DNA of 64,000 nucleotides from the NCBI GenBank assembly GCA_963677165.2, contig CAXXSX010000002.1, positions 434,001-498,000 on the forward strand. Direction: 5' to 3'. How positions within the stretch are numbered: the first letter of the stretch is position 1; each line of letters begins with the position of its first letter. The stretch comes from JAFGXT01 sp963677165 (lineage in GTDB: Bacteria; Verrucomicrobiota; Lentisphaeria; Victivallales; SZUA-371). The position numbers were made by a program, and so were the translations under genes. The notes under the pieces are model-generated. The model made no database searches and had not been told where the DNA came from. It worked only from the letters and a program-made list of their open reading frames with translations. This document shows positions 53,705 through 62,896 of this stretch, one piece after another.

Positions 53705-55155
53705 AAAACTGGAAAAGCTATGTCGAAATTTTATCAAACCTGGTGATAAAAGAGAATTTCGTTGCTGATTTTCCGGTTCATAATGTTACTTCTGATTCGC
53801 GCAAGGTTCTGCCACACACGGTTTTCACTGCCATAAAAGGATCACAATCCGATGGGCACAACTATATCGAAGCGGCAACAAAAGCCGGAGCTGGCGCAAT
53901 TATCGTAAGCGATGAAGCAGCAATGACCACCGACTTTAATTGCCTGCTGGTAAAGGATTCTTACGCCGTTCATGCTTTGATGTCCGAACATTTCTTTGAT
54001 TATCCGGCTTCGAAAATGAATATGGCGGGAATCACCGGCACCAACGGAAAAACAACAATTGCATTTCTGCTTCACCATATTATTTCAAAATGTGGACATA
54101 AATGCGGACTACTCTCCACGATAAAGTATGATACCGGTAAAGATATTTCTTCCGCTTCCCGGACCACGCCGGAAGCCAATGAAATGCAGCGAATGTTTGC
54201 AGAAATGGTCGACAACGGCTGTCAATACGCGGTGATGGAAGTGTCCAGCCACGGTCTTGACCAACAGCGTATTGCAGATACAAAATTTATGGCCTCTGTT
54301 TTTACAAATCTGACCGGTGATCATCTTGATTATCACGGTGACATGGAAAATTATTATCAAGCTAAAAAGTTGCTGTTTACACAGTACACATCAGGAACTG
54401 CGGTAATCAATACCGACGATCCTTATGGACATCGCCTGGCAGAAGAGCTGAAAAACACCGTTAAAGTCCTGACTTTCGGACACAATGATTCCGCCAATGT
54501 ACATATTACAGACATTTCACTGTCTTCGAGCGGTGTTGAGTTTGAACTCACCTGCAACAAAGAGTTTTACCGAGTCAATTCCCCCCTGCCCGGCGTTCAC
54601 AATATCAGCAATTTAACTGCTGCCCTTTCCGCCGCGGATGTACTTGGAATTCCATTCAAAAACGCAATAGAAAGTATTGAAGCGTCATTCCGTGTTCCCG
54701 GCAGACTAGAACATTATCCGTCATCTAACGGATTTGATGTCTATGTTGACTATGCCCACACCGACGATGCCCTGACCAATGTCCTTTCCGCACTGAAGCC
54801 TTTGTGCTCCGGATTTCTGACCGTAGTATTCGGCTGTGGCGGAGAACGTGATCGTACCAAACGAGCGAGAATGGGAGCTGCAGCCGCGCTGCTGGCTGAC
54901 AAACTAATCATAACCAGCGACAATCCGCGTAGTGAAGACCCTGGAAAAATAATCGAAGAAATTGTTGCCGGAATTCCTGACCTAAATGATTATCAAACAG
55001 AGCCGGATCGGAAAACCGCAATCAATCTGGCGCTTTCGGAAGCCGGCCCCGGTGACATTGTGCTGATTGCCGGAAAAGGGCATGAGAATTATCAGGAAAT
55101 AAACGGACAATTCCTACATTTTGATGATGCCGAAATTGTCCGTAGTATACTGTAA
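53701..55155 (+). CDS. murE: UDP-MurNAc-L-Ala-D-Glu:meso-diaminopimelate ligase
   Basis: 484 residues. GTNGKTT (ATP loop), EVSSHGLDQQR and the substrate motif DNPRSEDP (about 410) are present. DNPR indicates that meso-diaminopimelate is the residue added, so the cell wall is of the DAP type. ATGA overlap with murF. Other mur genes are not in the window. Confidence 0.96.
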   Translation: MKNWKSYVEILSNLVIKENFVADFPVHNVTSDSRKVLPHTVFTAIKGSQSDGHNYIEAATKAGAGAIIVSDEAAMTTDFNCLLVKDSYAVHALMSEHFFDYPASKMNMAGITGTNGKTTIAFLLHHIISKCGHKCGLLSTIKYDTGKDISSASRTTPEANEMQRMFAEMVDNGCQYAVMEVSSHGLDQQRIADTKFMASVFTNLTGDHLDYHGDMENYYQAKKLLFTQYTSGTAVINTDDPYGHRLAEELKNTVKVLTFGHNDSANVHITDISLSSSGVEFELTCNKEFYRVNSPLPGVHNISNLTAALSAADVLGIPFKNAIESIEASFRVPGRLEHYPSSNGFDVYVDYAHTDDALTNVLSALKPLCSGFLTVVFGCGGERDRTKRARMGAAAALLADKLIITSDNPRSEDPGKIIEEIVAGIPDLNDYQTEPDRKTAINLALSEAGPGDIVLIAGKGHENYQEINGQFLHFDDAEIVRSIL

Positions 55156-55156
55156 A

Positions 55157-55750
55157 TTATAGTGAGCCTTTCGTAGATAGCACGCCCTTCACACGCGGGT
55201 CAATACTGACCGCCTGGTCCAGCGATTTCGCCATACTCTTGAAAACCCCCTCAAACACGTGGTGAACTTCTTCGCCCGCCAGCAGTTTGATGTGCAGATT
55301 CATTCCGGCTTTCACCGACAGTGCCTGGAAGAATTCCTTAAACAGTGCGGTATCAATATCCTTAATCCGGTCCGATGGAGGAATCAGGTCATATACCAGA
55401 TAGGGTCGTCCGGATAGATCAAGCGCTACCAGCGCAAGAGTTTCATCCATCGGCAGAATACAGGAACCGTAACGTCGGATTCCCGCTTTATCGCCGAGGG
55501 CTTCCAGCAACGCCTGTCCCAGCGTAAGGCCCAAGTCTTCCATGGTATGATGGCAATCTATCTCAATATCGCCGACCGCTTTAATTTCAAGATCAAAGAA
55601 ACCGTGTTTGGCAAACAGTTCCAGCATGTGATCCAGAAACGGAATACCGGTGGATATACTGCTATCTCCGGTACCGTCAAGGTTCAGCTTTACGGAAATG
55701 TCGGTTTCCCGGGTTTTGCGGGCAACTTCGGCGGTTCTTGCTGTTTTCAT
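55157..55750 (-). CDS. hisB: Imidazoleglycerol-phosphate dehydratase
   Basis: 197 residues. The ATG at 55750 has ggagac upstream and gives the usual family length. The metal-binding motifs are clear: GIPFLDHMLELFAKHG, CHHTMEDLGLTLG, and near the end GEEVHHVFEGVFKSMAKSL. It catalyses the sixth step of histidine synthesis. It lies 31 nt after a WlbA-like dehydrogenase gene on the same strand, and no other his gene is nearby. Confidence 0.95.
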   Translation of the reverse strand: MKTARTAEVARKTRETDISVKLNLDGTGDSSISTGIPFLDHMLELFAKHGFFDLEIKAVGDIEIDCHHTMEDLGLTLGQALLEALGDKAGIRRYGSCILPMDETLALVALDLSGRPYLVYDLIPPSDRIKDIDTALFKEFFQALSVKAGMNLHIKLLAGEEVHHVFEGVFKSMAKSLDQAVSIDPRVKGVLSTKGSL

Positions 55751-55781
55751 GTTTGTCTCCGTATTTCTATTTTCCGTAAAA

Positions 55782-56852
55782 TTATTTTCCGAGCGGACAA
55801 AGCTCGACTGGACATCCCGGCACAACCGGCTGTCCGTTAAGGAATGATGATTCATACAACGCAGTCAGAATCTCGATATTCTTCTTCCCTTCAGGACCTT
55901 CCACCATTCCCGGTTTGCCTTCGTTGATCGCTTCAATTACATTACCGATGTATGGAGCATGTCCATGACCATAACAGTTCGGCACTTCCTGCGAGTGTTC
56001 ATCCATTACGGAAGCATCTTCCGGACGTTCTTCGTCGAATTTCCAGTAAGTAATCTTGTTCACAGCGGAACCTTCAATTACCACGGAACCTTTTTCTCCG
56101 AGCAGGCTGAGCGATGCGCCCATATCTTCCGGGCGGGTTGCCACAGTCGCCTCAAAAGTTCCCAGGGCACCGGATTTAAAGTTAAACATGGCAACCGAGG
56201 TATCCTCTACTTCGATATCCATCAAGCGAGTTGAACGGAAGCAGGACATACGTTCAATCGGTCCCATAAACCACTGCAGCAAATCAAGGTGGTGACTGGC
56301 CTGCTGTGACATAACACCGCCATCAAGCTTCCAGGTACCGTGCCAGTTATCCTGATCGTAGTAGTACTGATCACGCCGCCAGCGACAGCGAACAGTTCCA
56401 ACCACCATTTTGCCGAAACGACCTTCTTCAAAAGCTTTCCTGGCGGCAACAACTGCGCGATTGAAGCGGTTTTGCTTGACAACAAACAGACGACAGTCGT
56501 TTGCTTTGCAGGCATCAATCATAGCCTGACAGTCTGAAACTTTCAGGGCCATCGGCTTTTCCGTAATGATGTGTTTGCCATATTTCGCCAGATCAATGAC
56601 CACCGGCGCATGATAACCGGTCGGAATCGCGACGTTTACAATGTTGATTTCCGGATGTGCCTTCATCATTTCATTATAATCGGTGAAGTAAGGCACATTA
56701 AATTCTTCAGCCTTGGCTTTGGCTTTTTCTTCATCAATATCGCATATTGCGACCAGATTACCCGGTACATTAACGGATGTAAGTGCGGTAAGATGTTTGT
56801 AAGATACCCTTCCGCAACCTATTACGGCAAAATTAAGAACTGTCTGTGACAT
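55782..56852 (-). CDS. Gfo/Idh/MocA oxidoreductase (WlbA/WbpB-like)
   Basis: 356 residues. Rossmann motif GCGRVSYKHL, the family motif EKPMAL (about 95), and KQNRFN with GGVMSQQASHHLDLLQWFMG resemble UDP-GlcNAcA 3-dehydrogenase (WlbA/WbpB). That enzyme makes sugar precursors for surface glycans, which would fit the nearby UDP-glucuronate decarboxylase. Other Gfo families share most motifs, so the substrate is uncertain. Confidence 0.8.
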   Translation of the reverse strand: MSQTVLNFAVIGCGRVSYKHLTALTSVNVPGNLVAICDIDEEKAKAKAEEFNVPYFTDYNEMMKAHPEINIVNVAIPTGYHAPVVIDLAKYGKHIITEKPMALKVSDCQAMIDACKANDCRLFVVKQNRFNRAVVAARKAFEEGRFGKMVVGTVRCRWRRDQYYYDQDNWHGTWKLDGGVMSQQASHHLDLLQWFMGPIERMSCFRSTRLMDIEVEDTSVAMFNFKSGALGTFEATVATRPEDMGASLSLLGEKGSVVIEGSAVNKITYWKFDEERPEDASVMDEHSQEVPNCYGHGHAPYIGNVIEAINEGKPGMVEGPEGKKNIEILTALYESSFLNGQPVVPGCPVELCPLGK

Positions 56853-56975
56853 ATTATGGATTCCCTATAAGTAAAATAACGATAACCCCTTAAAATATAT
56901 TGAAAACCACTGATTTTCAATACAAAAGAGTAATTATTCGGGAATATGCCTCAAGATCACAGACCACCGGATCAT

Positions 56976-57371
56976 TTATGCTTGAATAAAGCTGGAATAG
57001 GTCTTATCGGTTTTCATAATATGTTCGCGTACCCAATCCTTGAGAAAGTTGAGAGTCGAAACACTCACTGCCGTTTGACCGGCTGCAACCTTATCTCTGA
57101 TTTGTTTTACCTGATCAACCAGAACATTATGTTTCTGCTTATGTGCGGCAGAATGCGGGTATGGAGAAGCGTCAAACACACTCTCTTCATATCTGAAATG
57201 CTTAATAGTGTAATTGGTAAGTTCGGTCAGTACATCATTCATCACGTCATTGCCATGGCCCTGCTGCATGGCACCGCCAAGCTTATTGATAAGCGCGATT
57301 AACTGCTTGTGCTGACCATCGATCGTCGGACTGCCCACGGACATGCTCTGGTTCCATTCCATAATACTCAT
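56976..57371 (-). CDS. Bacteriohemerythrin
   Basis: 131 residues; caggag precedes the start. The diiron ligands are visible: GQHKQLIALIN (first His), HFRYEESVF (His and Glu), HSAAHKQKH, and at the end WVREHIMKTDKTY (His and Asp). It binds O2 or senses oxygen or NO in the cytoplasm. Single gene; a promoter is not clear. Confidence 0.93.
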   Translation of the reverse strand: MSIMEWNQSMSVGSPTIDGQHKQLIALINKLGGAMQQGHGNDVMNDVLTELTNYTIKHFRYEESVFDASPYPHSAAHKQKHNVLVDQVKQIRDKVAAGQTAVSVSTLNFLKDWVREHIMKTDKTYSSFIQA

Positions 57372-57550
57372 TGTACTTTTACTCCTGTTTTTATAACTTA
57401 TAATGACACTTTGCCAGTATCATTATAGATTATAATAGCAACAAAAAGAATTATGTCAAGAATAAACCAGTTAATTTTGTGTTAAATACCAATGAGAAGT
57501 AATACCTCACTTATTTCGAGAGTTCAAATGGAGCTGTTGTGTAGGTGTAG

Positions 57551-57670
57551 GTAGGACGTGCTTGGAAAGCACGCCGTCGGCACATCAGTGCCGCAGAGAA
57601 AACTTTAAATTTTATCAGTAATCGTCTGCTGCTGCTGCTGCAGCGGCGCGCTGCGGAGAGCACGCCCTAC
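57551..57670. repeat. Second BIME-like element with GTAG/CTAC REPs
   Basis: GTAG (57551-57554) leads a hairpin, CGTGCTT-gga-AAGCACG (57557-57573). A second small hairpin, CGGCAC-atca-GTGCCG, is at 57578-57593. The inverted REP GGCGCGCT-gcggag-AGCACGCC (57645-57666) ends with CTAC. It is nearly the reverse complement of the REP at 14068. A (CTG)5 run ending in CTGCAG lies inside (57626-57643). The gap 57372-57734 holds no gene. Confidence 0.6.
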
Positions 57671-57734
57671 CTGAAAATGGCTGGTCTAGGTTTTCTGCAA
57701 AAAAAGAGAGGCATTACAATGAGAATGTTAAAAA

Positions 57735-59273
57735 TTATTCGAGTTGGCGTATGAATAGTGACGGGGTGCAACTCCAAGCGTGACAGTAGCTGTTGATCAG
57801 ATAGCTTCCATAAGGCGACAATTTAAGATCGTTCGGGTCAAACACTTCCCAGAAGGTATCGGATCCCAAATTAATCATTCCGCCCCAGTACTCTTTGATT
57901 AAAGCTATTGCCTGCTCCTTATGTCCGGCAATAAACATGGCTTCCAACACGTAATGATACAGGTACGGACCAGCAGGTTGCACAACCCCTTCCAAGCCTT
58001 CAAGCCGGGACAGTATTTCTGAAGCAACGCTATAGTCTACAACGCCTGCAATAATCATCCATGCTTGAGATGCCCAGGATATCTGGCGGGACTCTCCGCT
58101 TATAAACACCTGCCGGGCAGAATCAAATAAAGATTCCATAGCCGCTTTTGACATCAGATTAATGTTCGTGTGCAACCAGGAATTCCTGCTGCTGTCTCCA
58201 ACCAGTTCGGCTAGCTTTAGAGCCTGTTTAAGACAATAGATTACGATTGCTTGTTCAGAAGCCTGTTTGTCAAGTCCATTATTCCAGTCAATGAACAGCC
58301 ACCATTCTTTTTTATCATGGAAAAGTCCATTACTGTCGACATCTTTAAGAACAATCTCAAGCTGACGCAATGCACTCGGCCAAAGTTCCACTGCTGTATC
58401 AATATCCTTGGAGGCCTCAGCATACTCCAGCAAAGTAGGAACAAATAATGCTGTATAATCATAAATGAACAATTCTCCGCTTCTAGGCTGCGGATATTCA
58501 TATACGCATGAAGGAATACAGCCTCGCTCATCCGCTGTCCCCGCAAAAAGATATAAACAGCGTTTGCATAAGTCGTAATTTTTAAAGGATTGATAGTTAA
58601 CCAGCGCCTGGAGTCGGAAATCACCCAGCCACAAACGGCGATCCCGTTTGGGGCCATCCTCAAAAACAGTCTGCATGCAATGCCGTAATGTGTTCAGACT
58701 GGTACGATCAATGTCCCGTAATTGTTCCGGTATATTCCCGGACAGTACAGGAATTGCAGTTTCATCGGCAGAGGTAACCGTTTCGCATTTCAGATTGGTA
58801 ATCCTGAACTTATAGCTTGGAGGATTATATACCGAAGTAATGCTGACGTAACGAAAAGCATAGCGGCGCGGCAGTTTCACTTCGCCGACCGGATAGTCGA
58901 TCACAATCACCTCATCCTGAAGCCAGGCCCGTCCGAGGCTTGGTTCGAATCCGTCGAAGGACTCTCCCAGTTCAGCAATAGTTTCACCAAATTTGATCTG
59001 TAGTCGCAAAGGACAGTCAATTTTCCCTTCACATTCAAGTTCAAAACTTAAATATCCCACACAATATCTGCCAAAGTCGAACGCGACCTGTCCATTGCGA
59101 CAAATAAAATCCGAAGAAGCAGTGTTTTCTGCATTATCTGCGACAATTGTCCAGGAAAAGAGGGAACTTGAATCTTTAGCGAGTTGTCCTCGCGCTATCG
59201 GCTTCACCGTTGAAGGGATTAGTGTCGGTTTCAATTGTTCAGCAATATCGATAAATTTATTATTATACGGCAT
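57735..59273 (-). CDS. GH78-like alpha-L-rhamnosidase family protein (short form)
   Basis: 512 residues, much shorter than usual (about 900). A beta domain (about 1-180) precedes an (alpha/alpha)6 barrel. FEDGPKRDRRLWLGDFRLQ (about 201-219) corresponds to the GH78 acid region (ED-x-P-x-R-E/D-x-x-W-x-GD). EWWLFIDWNNGLDKQ and SWASQAWMIIAGV also fit. It would release L-rhamnose, but the shortened form could have another specificity. Cytoplasmic; divergent from an AraC regulator that probably controls it. Confidence 0.72.
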   Translation of the reverse strand: MPYNNKFIDIAEQLKPTLIPSTVKPIARGQLAKDSSSLFSWTIVADNAENTASSDFICRNGQVAFDFGRYCVGYLSFELECEGKIDCPLRLQIKFGETIAELGESFDGFEPSLGRAWLQDEVIVIDYPVGEVKLPRRYAFRYVSITSVYNPPSYKFRITNLKCETVTSADETAIPVLSGNIPEQLRDIDRTSLNTLRHCMQTVFEDGPKRDRRLWLGDFRLQALVNYQSFKNYDLCKRCLYLFAGTADERGCIPSCVYEYPQPRSGELFIYDYTALFVPTLLEYAEASKDIDTAVELWPSALRQLEIVLKDVDSNGLFHDKKEWWLFIDWNNGLDKQASEQAIVIYCLKQALKLAELVGDSSRNSWLHTNINLMSKAAMESLFDSARQVFISGESRQISWASQAWMIIAGVVDYSVASEILSRLEGLEGVVQPAGPYLYHYVLEAMFIAGHKEQAIALIKEYWGGMINLGSDTFWEVFDPNDLKLSPYGSYLINSYCHAWSCTPSLFIRQLE

Positions 59274-59302
59274 TTTTATTAAAATCCCTCGATTTTATAT
59301 AT

Positions 59303-59331
59303 TTGATTTTTAGATTACAATACAGTATAAT
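59303..59331 (+). promoter_or_regulatory. Promoter of the AraC gene at 59.4 kb
   Basis: TTGATT (59303-59308) and TATAAT (59326-59331) have a 17-nt spacer. They lie in the 88-nt gap between the divergent AraC and GH78-like genes. Confidence 0.6.
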
Positions 59332-59361
59332 TATATCATTAAATTCAATCTAAAACATAGC

Positions 59362-60285
59362 ATGATAATCTCAAAAAACAGGACAATCGTATCTATCAAT
59401 AAAAATTCGTCACATGATGTCATGCCGCGTAACTTCGTGTTCAAATCGCCGGACTTCAATCTCGGAGTAAAAAAGATCACGGAGCAAGCGGAGTACAATT
59501 ATCATGTCCATGAAGATTACCGCGAATTGGTGATTATCAGTCATGGGCATGCCAACCATATTGTCGACGGGCTGGAGTATCCGATTGGACCGGGCGACGT
59601 ATTTGTGATCGGCGAGGGCCAGGTTCATGCCTATTCAAAACCCAAAGACATTCAAATAAACAATATTCTGTTTGACATAAAGCCACTGCGTTTTGAACTC
59701 TATGATCTGGAAAAATGTCCTGGTTTTCAGTTTCTGTTTAACATTGACCCGAATTCAACCAACAAGGACCGTTTCAGCCGCAGATTCAGGCTGGACAGTC
59801 AGAACCTGACCGCGGCAATGAAGCTGGTTGACCATCTGGAGGATATGCTTGATAAACACCCGACGGGCTACCGGTTTCGCTCAATCGGACTATTTCATCA
59901 ATTACTGGAGTTGCTGGTGGATGCGTTTCAAGGCAAGTCGGAACATGAACAAACCATTCCATATCTATTAAGCAAATTGATCAGCAGGATGGAAGAAAAT
60001 TACCAGACTGCCTTTAAAATAGAGCAGATGTGCGACATGACAAACCTGTCAAGGGCAGTGCTGTTTCGCCAATTCAAACGCTATTTCAACGAGACTCCAC
60101 AGAATTACCTGAATCGCATCAGAATAGAACACGCGTCACAAATGCTGCTGAGTTCAGAAAAAAACATAGAGGAAATCGCGGCCGCGACAGGTTTTTCCGA
60201 CGGAGTATATTTTGCCCGACGCTTCCGTGCCGCAACCCAAATGACCCCCTCCCGGTTCCGGGAATTATACAACCGCAGTCGCTGA
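59362..60285 (+). CDS. AraC family regulator with cupin domain
   Basis: 307 residues. A cupin domain (about 40-100) reads YHVHEDYRELVIISHGHANHIVDG and GDVFVIGEGQVHAY. The C-terminal two helix-turn-helix motifs (IEQMCDMTNLSRAVLFRQFKR and IEEIAAATGFSDGVYFARRFR, about 220-290) are complete. Facing the GH78-like gene, it likely activates it in response to a sugar such as rhamnose. Confidence 0.9.
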   Translation: MIISKNRTIVSINKNSSHDVMPRNFVFKSPDFNLGVKKITEQAEYNYHVHEDYRELVIISHGHANHIVDGLEYPIGPGDVFVIGEGQVHAYSKPKDIQINNILFDIKPLRFELYDLEKCPGFQFLFNIDPNSTNKDRFSRRFRLDSQNLTAAMKLVDHLEDMLDKHPTGYRFRSIGLFHQLLELLVDAFQGKSEHEQTIPYLLSKLISRMEENYQTAFKIEQMCDMTNLSRAVLFRQFKRYFNETPQNYLNRIRIEHASQMLLSSEKNIEEIAAATGFSDGVYFARRFRAATQMTPSRFRELYNRSR

Positions 60286-60435
60286 CTTAATGAAACCTCT
60301 AATGATTGAAAAAATCCCGCAGATGTTTTAGTTTTTTATTATTATATGGTTTGAACTTTCGACAATGAGGCATATTGTAAGAATCTGTAGTATTTTATCG
60401 TAACTTTAGTAATACTGGAAAGTTCACATTTACTT

Positions 60436-60801
60436 ATGAAGGAAAATCTTTTTGGCGTGGTTGTTGAGGTTGAAAATATTGTTGCGGCGAGAGCATTTTA
60501 CCGCGACATTTTGCAACTGGGAAACCCGGTTATGGACAGTAATTTCTGGGTAGAGTTTAGACTCCCCGGAGATTTTTCGCTGTTTCTCAAAAAGGTTTAC
60601 TCCAGCAAAAAGCAGAAAAGAGGAAAAAACAGTGTTTCGTGGATCTATCGGGTAAGAAACATTGGCGAAGTAATTTCAAGACTGGAACTTTACGGTTACG
60701 GAGAGATTTACGAGAAAAGTGAGGAAATGGGAGAGCCGGTCTATACCTTTAAAGATCCAGAAGGAAACCTTTTCCACCTCATCCCGTCTCCAGAGTCCTG
60801 A
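60436..60801 (+). CDS. VOC/glyoxalase superfamily protein
   Basis: 121 residues, one VOC module: VEVENIVAARAFYRDILQL at the start and YTFKDPEGNLFHLI at the end, where DPEGN is the usual metal-site strand. The group includes glyoxalases, dioxygenases and antibiotic-binding proteins. The function here is unknown. Confidence 0.8.
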   Translation: MKENLFGVVVEVENIVAARAFYRDILQLGNPVMDSNFWVEFRLPGDFSLFLKKVYSSKKQKRGKNSVSWIYRVRNIGEVISRLELYGYGEIYEKSEEMGEPVYTFKDPEGNLFHLIPSPES

Positions 60802-60831
60802 TTCAAAACTAATCCTACAAGGAAAATTCGA

Positions 60832-61890
60832 ATGAAAAAGTTACTCTCAGTTATGTTGTCAGTGGTTGCTTTGACTGTTTTTGCCAAAGTAAATGGTTCC
60901 CTGAAATTTGTTCCGGTCAAAGTCGACGGCATTATCTGCGTTGATTCAGCCAAAGGAATGAACAACGATGTTGTCTCGCAAATGTTCAATTCCAATCCGG
61001 ACTTTCAGAACGGTATCAATAAACTTAATACTGAACTGAAACCCTATGGTCTTCAGGCCAAAGATATGTTTCAGGATATTACCATATTTATATCCAAAGA
61101 AAATCAGTCTGGAGCAATTGTCTGTACGAAAATAACTGATTCGGTTTTCAAAAAGATGCTCAATGATGGTGTTTTTCAAAAACTTAACGATTCAATGAAC
61201 ATAAAAACCAGCAAAATCGGCAGTAACACCGTTTACTCATTTCCATCTTCCTGCTGCGATCTTGATTCAGCTGCGCTTCCTCAGAACGTTAACATTGATG
61301 CTCCGGAAAATCTGGCATTTTCTTATGTTGACGCAAACCATGTTCTTTTTGCCGATTTAAATGATATGCCCAAAATTCTAGCAGCCTTAAAAACAGGAAA
61401 TCTTGCCGGAAATAATTCATTCAATTCCAAACTGAAAGAAGTTAATACTGATGCCATGCTATGGTTGCTGTTCGATATGCCGGACAGCGTCTCGCAGGAC
61501 CCGGCAATTGCCCAGCAAGCCGGTGGCGTTGATCTAATTGGTTGTTCCCTGAATGTTTCGGGGAAACAAAATGACATTAATATCAATGGATTTGTTCGTT
61601 GCAAGTCTGATCAAATGGCAACGCAGTATGCCCAGCAGGCTCAGTTTATGATCATGATGCTCGGCGGAAGTGCTTTCCAGGGCGACCAACAGCTGGCAAT
61701 GGATGTGACTAAGGCTATTAAGATCAGCAATAAGGCTAATGATATTAAAGTTAATGTTGTCATTCCTGAAGATTTACAGACCAAATTGAAAGCATTCGCA
61801 GAAAAAGCGGCGAAAGAAAAAGCCCAAATGATGCAGAATGGTGGTAATGATTCTTCTATTCAGCCAGCGCCGGCAGGAACAAAACAGTAA
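60832..61890 (+). CDS. Secreted protein of unknown function
   Basis: 352 residues; aaggaaaa precedes the start. A signal peptide (MKKLLSVMLSVVALTVFAK) is clear. The chain has alternating strands and helices, a short Cys pair (SSCCDLD, about 140), and a C-terminus of Lys/Glu/Ala helix plus a Gln/Pro/Asn tail. No known domain is recognised. It is probably a periplasmic or surface protein and a single transcription unit that ends at a terminator at 61952. Confidence 0.65.
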   Translation: MKKLLSVMLSVVALTVFAKVNGSLKFVPVKVDGIICVDSAKGMNNDVVSQMFNSNPDFQNGINKLNTELKPYGLQAKDMFQDITIFISKENQSGAIVCTKITDSVFKKMLNDGVFQKLNDSMNIKTSKIGSNTVYSFPSSCCDLDSAALPQNVNIDAPENLAFSYVDANHVLFADLNDMPKILAALKTGNLAGNNSFNSKLKEVNTDAMLWLLFDMPDSVSQDPAIAQQAGGVDLIGCSLNVSGKQNDININGFVRCKSDQMATQYAQQAQFMIMMLGGSAFQGDQQLAMDVTKAIKISNKANDIKVNVVIPEDLQTKLKAFAEKAAKEKAQMMQNGGNDSSIQPAPAGTKQ

Positions 61891-61912
61891 ATATAATTTT
61901 ATGATGATTGCG

Positions 61913-61952
61913 AGCCTGTGCTGTAGTTACGGTACAGGCTTGATAATTTTTT
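61913..61952 (+). terminator. Terminator after the secreted protein gene
   Basis: AGCCTGT (61913-61919) pairs with ACAGGCT (61934-61940), followed a few bases later by six T (61947-61952). Confidence 0.65.
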
Positions 61953-61969
61953 AACATATACAATTTGAA

Positions 61970-62371
61970 ATGAATAACCATATACATTATTTTGACCGGG
62001 ATATCTGGATAACTGAAGAAGTATTTCATTGCAACAAGTTTGATATCAACCTAAAGAATATCAAAAAGGTTTATATCGACTTCAAGGTTAACACGGCTTT
62101 AGCGGCTTTCTTTAGTTTTCTGGCTGCTTTTGCGATAGTGATTATGGCCTGGTTTAAACTTGGTGATATGGGATATTTCTTTTTAATCCCGCTGGTGGCT
62201 GCTTTTGGCTGGTTGCGTTATGTCTTGCTGAATTATGTCGATATAATGGTTGTAACGGATGATAATAAATCACAAAAGGTTCTTGTAACCAGTATGCGTC
62301 GTCGACGCTGGGCATATGAGATCGAGGATTATATCAAACACCAACTGAACCTCATAGACAAAATGCCGTAA
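61970..62371 (+). CDS. Small membrane protein, two spans
   Basis: 133 residues. Two hydrophobic spans (about 38-60 and 66-86) are followed by a basic cytoplasmic tail with SMRRRRWAYEIE. No family is recognised. It converges with the next gene, whose stop is adjacent (62372). Confidence 0.6.
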   Translation: MNNHIHYFDRDIWITEEVFHCNKFDINLKNIKKVYIDFKVNTALAAFFSFLAAFAIVIMAWFKLGDMGYFFLIPLVAAFGWLRYVLLNYVDIMVVTDDNKSQKVLVTSMRRRRWAYEIEDYIKHQLNLIDKMP

Positions 62372-62713
62372 TCAGGAAATGATGCCAGTTTCGTTAATGC
62401 GAAGTTTAAACCCTTTTCCATCGGTCAGAGTAGTTTTTCCAGGTTCCGCTTCATAGGATAATGAATCCATATCAATATCATCCGGCAGCAATGAGATAAT
62501 ATTGCCACTGTCAATTATAGAAACGATCTGTGAAACATAGTCAGGAAGTATGGAAAAGTTGGCTTTCGGGCCGTTATATACGGCTTTCTTACCGTGAACC
62601 AGAATTATGCTGTCGGTAGCTCCAGCAACCGTACCGATTAAATGACGGCGAATATCTTTTTCGAACTTCCGCCTGATGAGTATATGAACTTTGTCACCTT
62701 CTTTTAACAGCAT
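62372..62713 (-). CDS. Hypothetical protein
   Basis: 113 residues; ggag and agg lie before the start. It begins MLLKEGDKVHILIRRKFEKDIRRHLIGTV, like a small beta-barrel (KOW/SH3-like) strand pattern, and continues with short strands separated by Asp-rich loops. Function unknown. Confidence 0.6.
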   Translation of the reverse strand: MLLKEGDKVHILIRRKFEKDIRRHLIGTVAGATDSIILVHGKKAVYNGPKANFSILPDYVSQIVSIIDSGNIISLLPDDIDMDSLSYEAEPGKTTLTDGKGFKLRINETGIIS

Positions 62714-62896
62714 AGCCTGATCTCCATTATCATTATTGGAAAGAAATCCAATATACCGAACTAGATAGCGATTTTCAAGGAAGGTGTATATTTTTTCAGG
62801 ATTTTGCTGAATTCCACTCTTGTTTTCAAAAAATTAAGGGGAATATTACGCAACTTCGGAAAATTTTTTTCGAAATGATTTACAGGATTTTTGACA

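Noticed and set aside
57626..57643. (CTG)5 run as a CRISPR or microsatellite array
   Set aside because: Too short, and it lies inside a BIME-like element; no CRISPR repeats are seen in the window.
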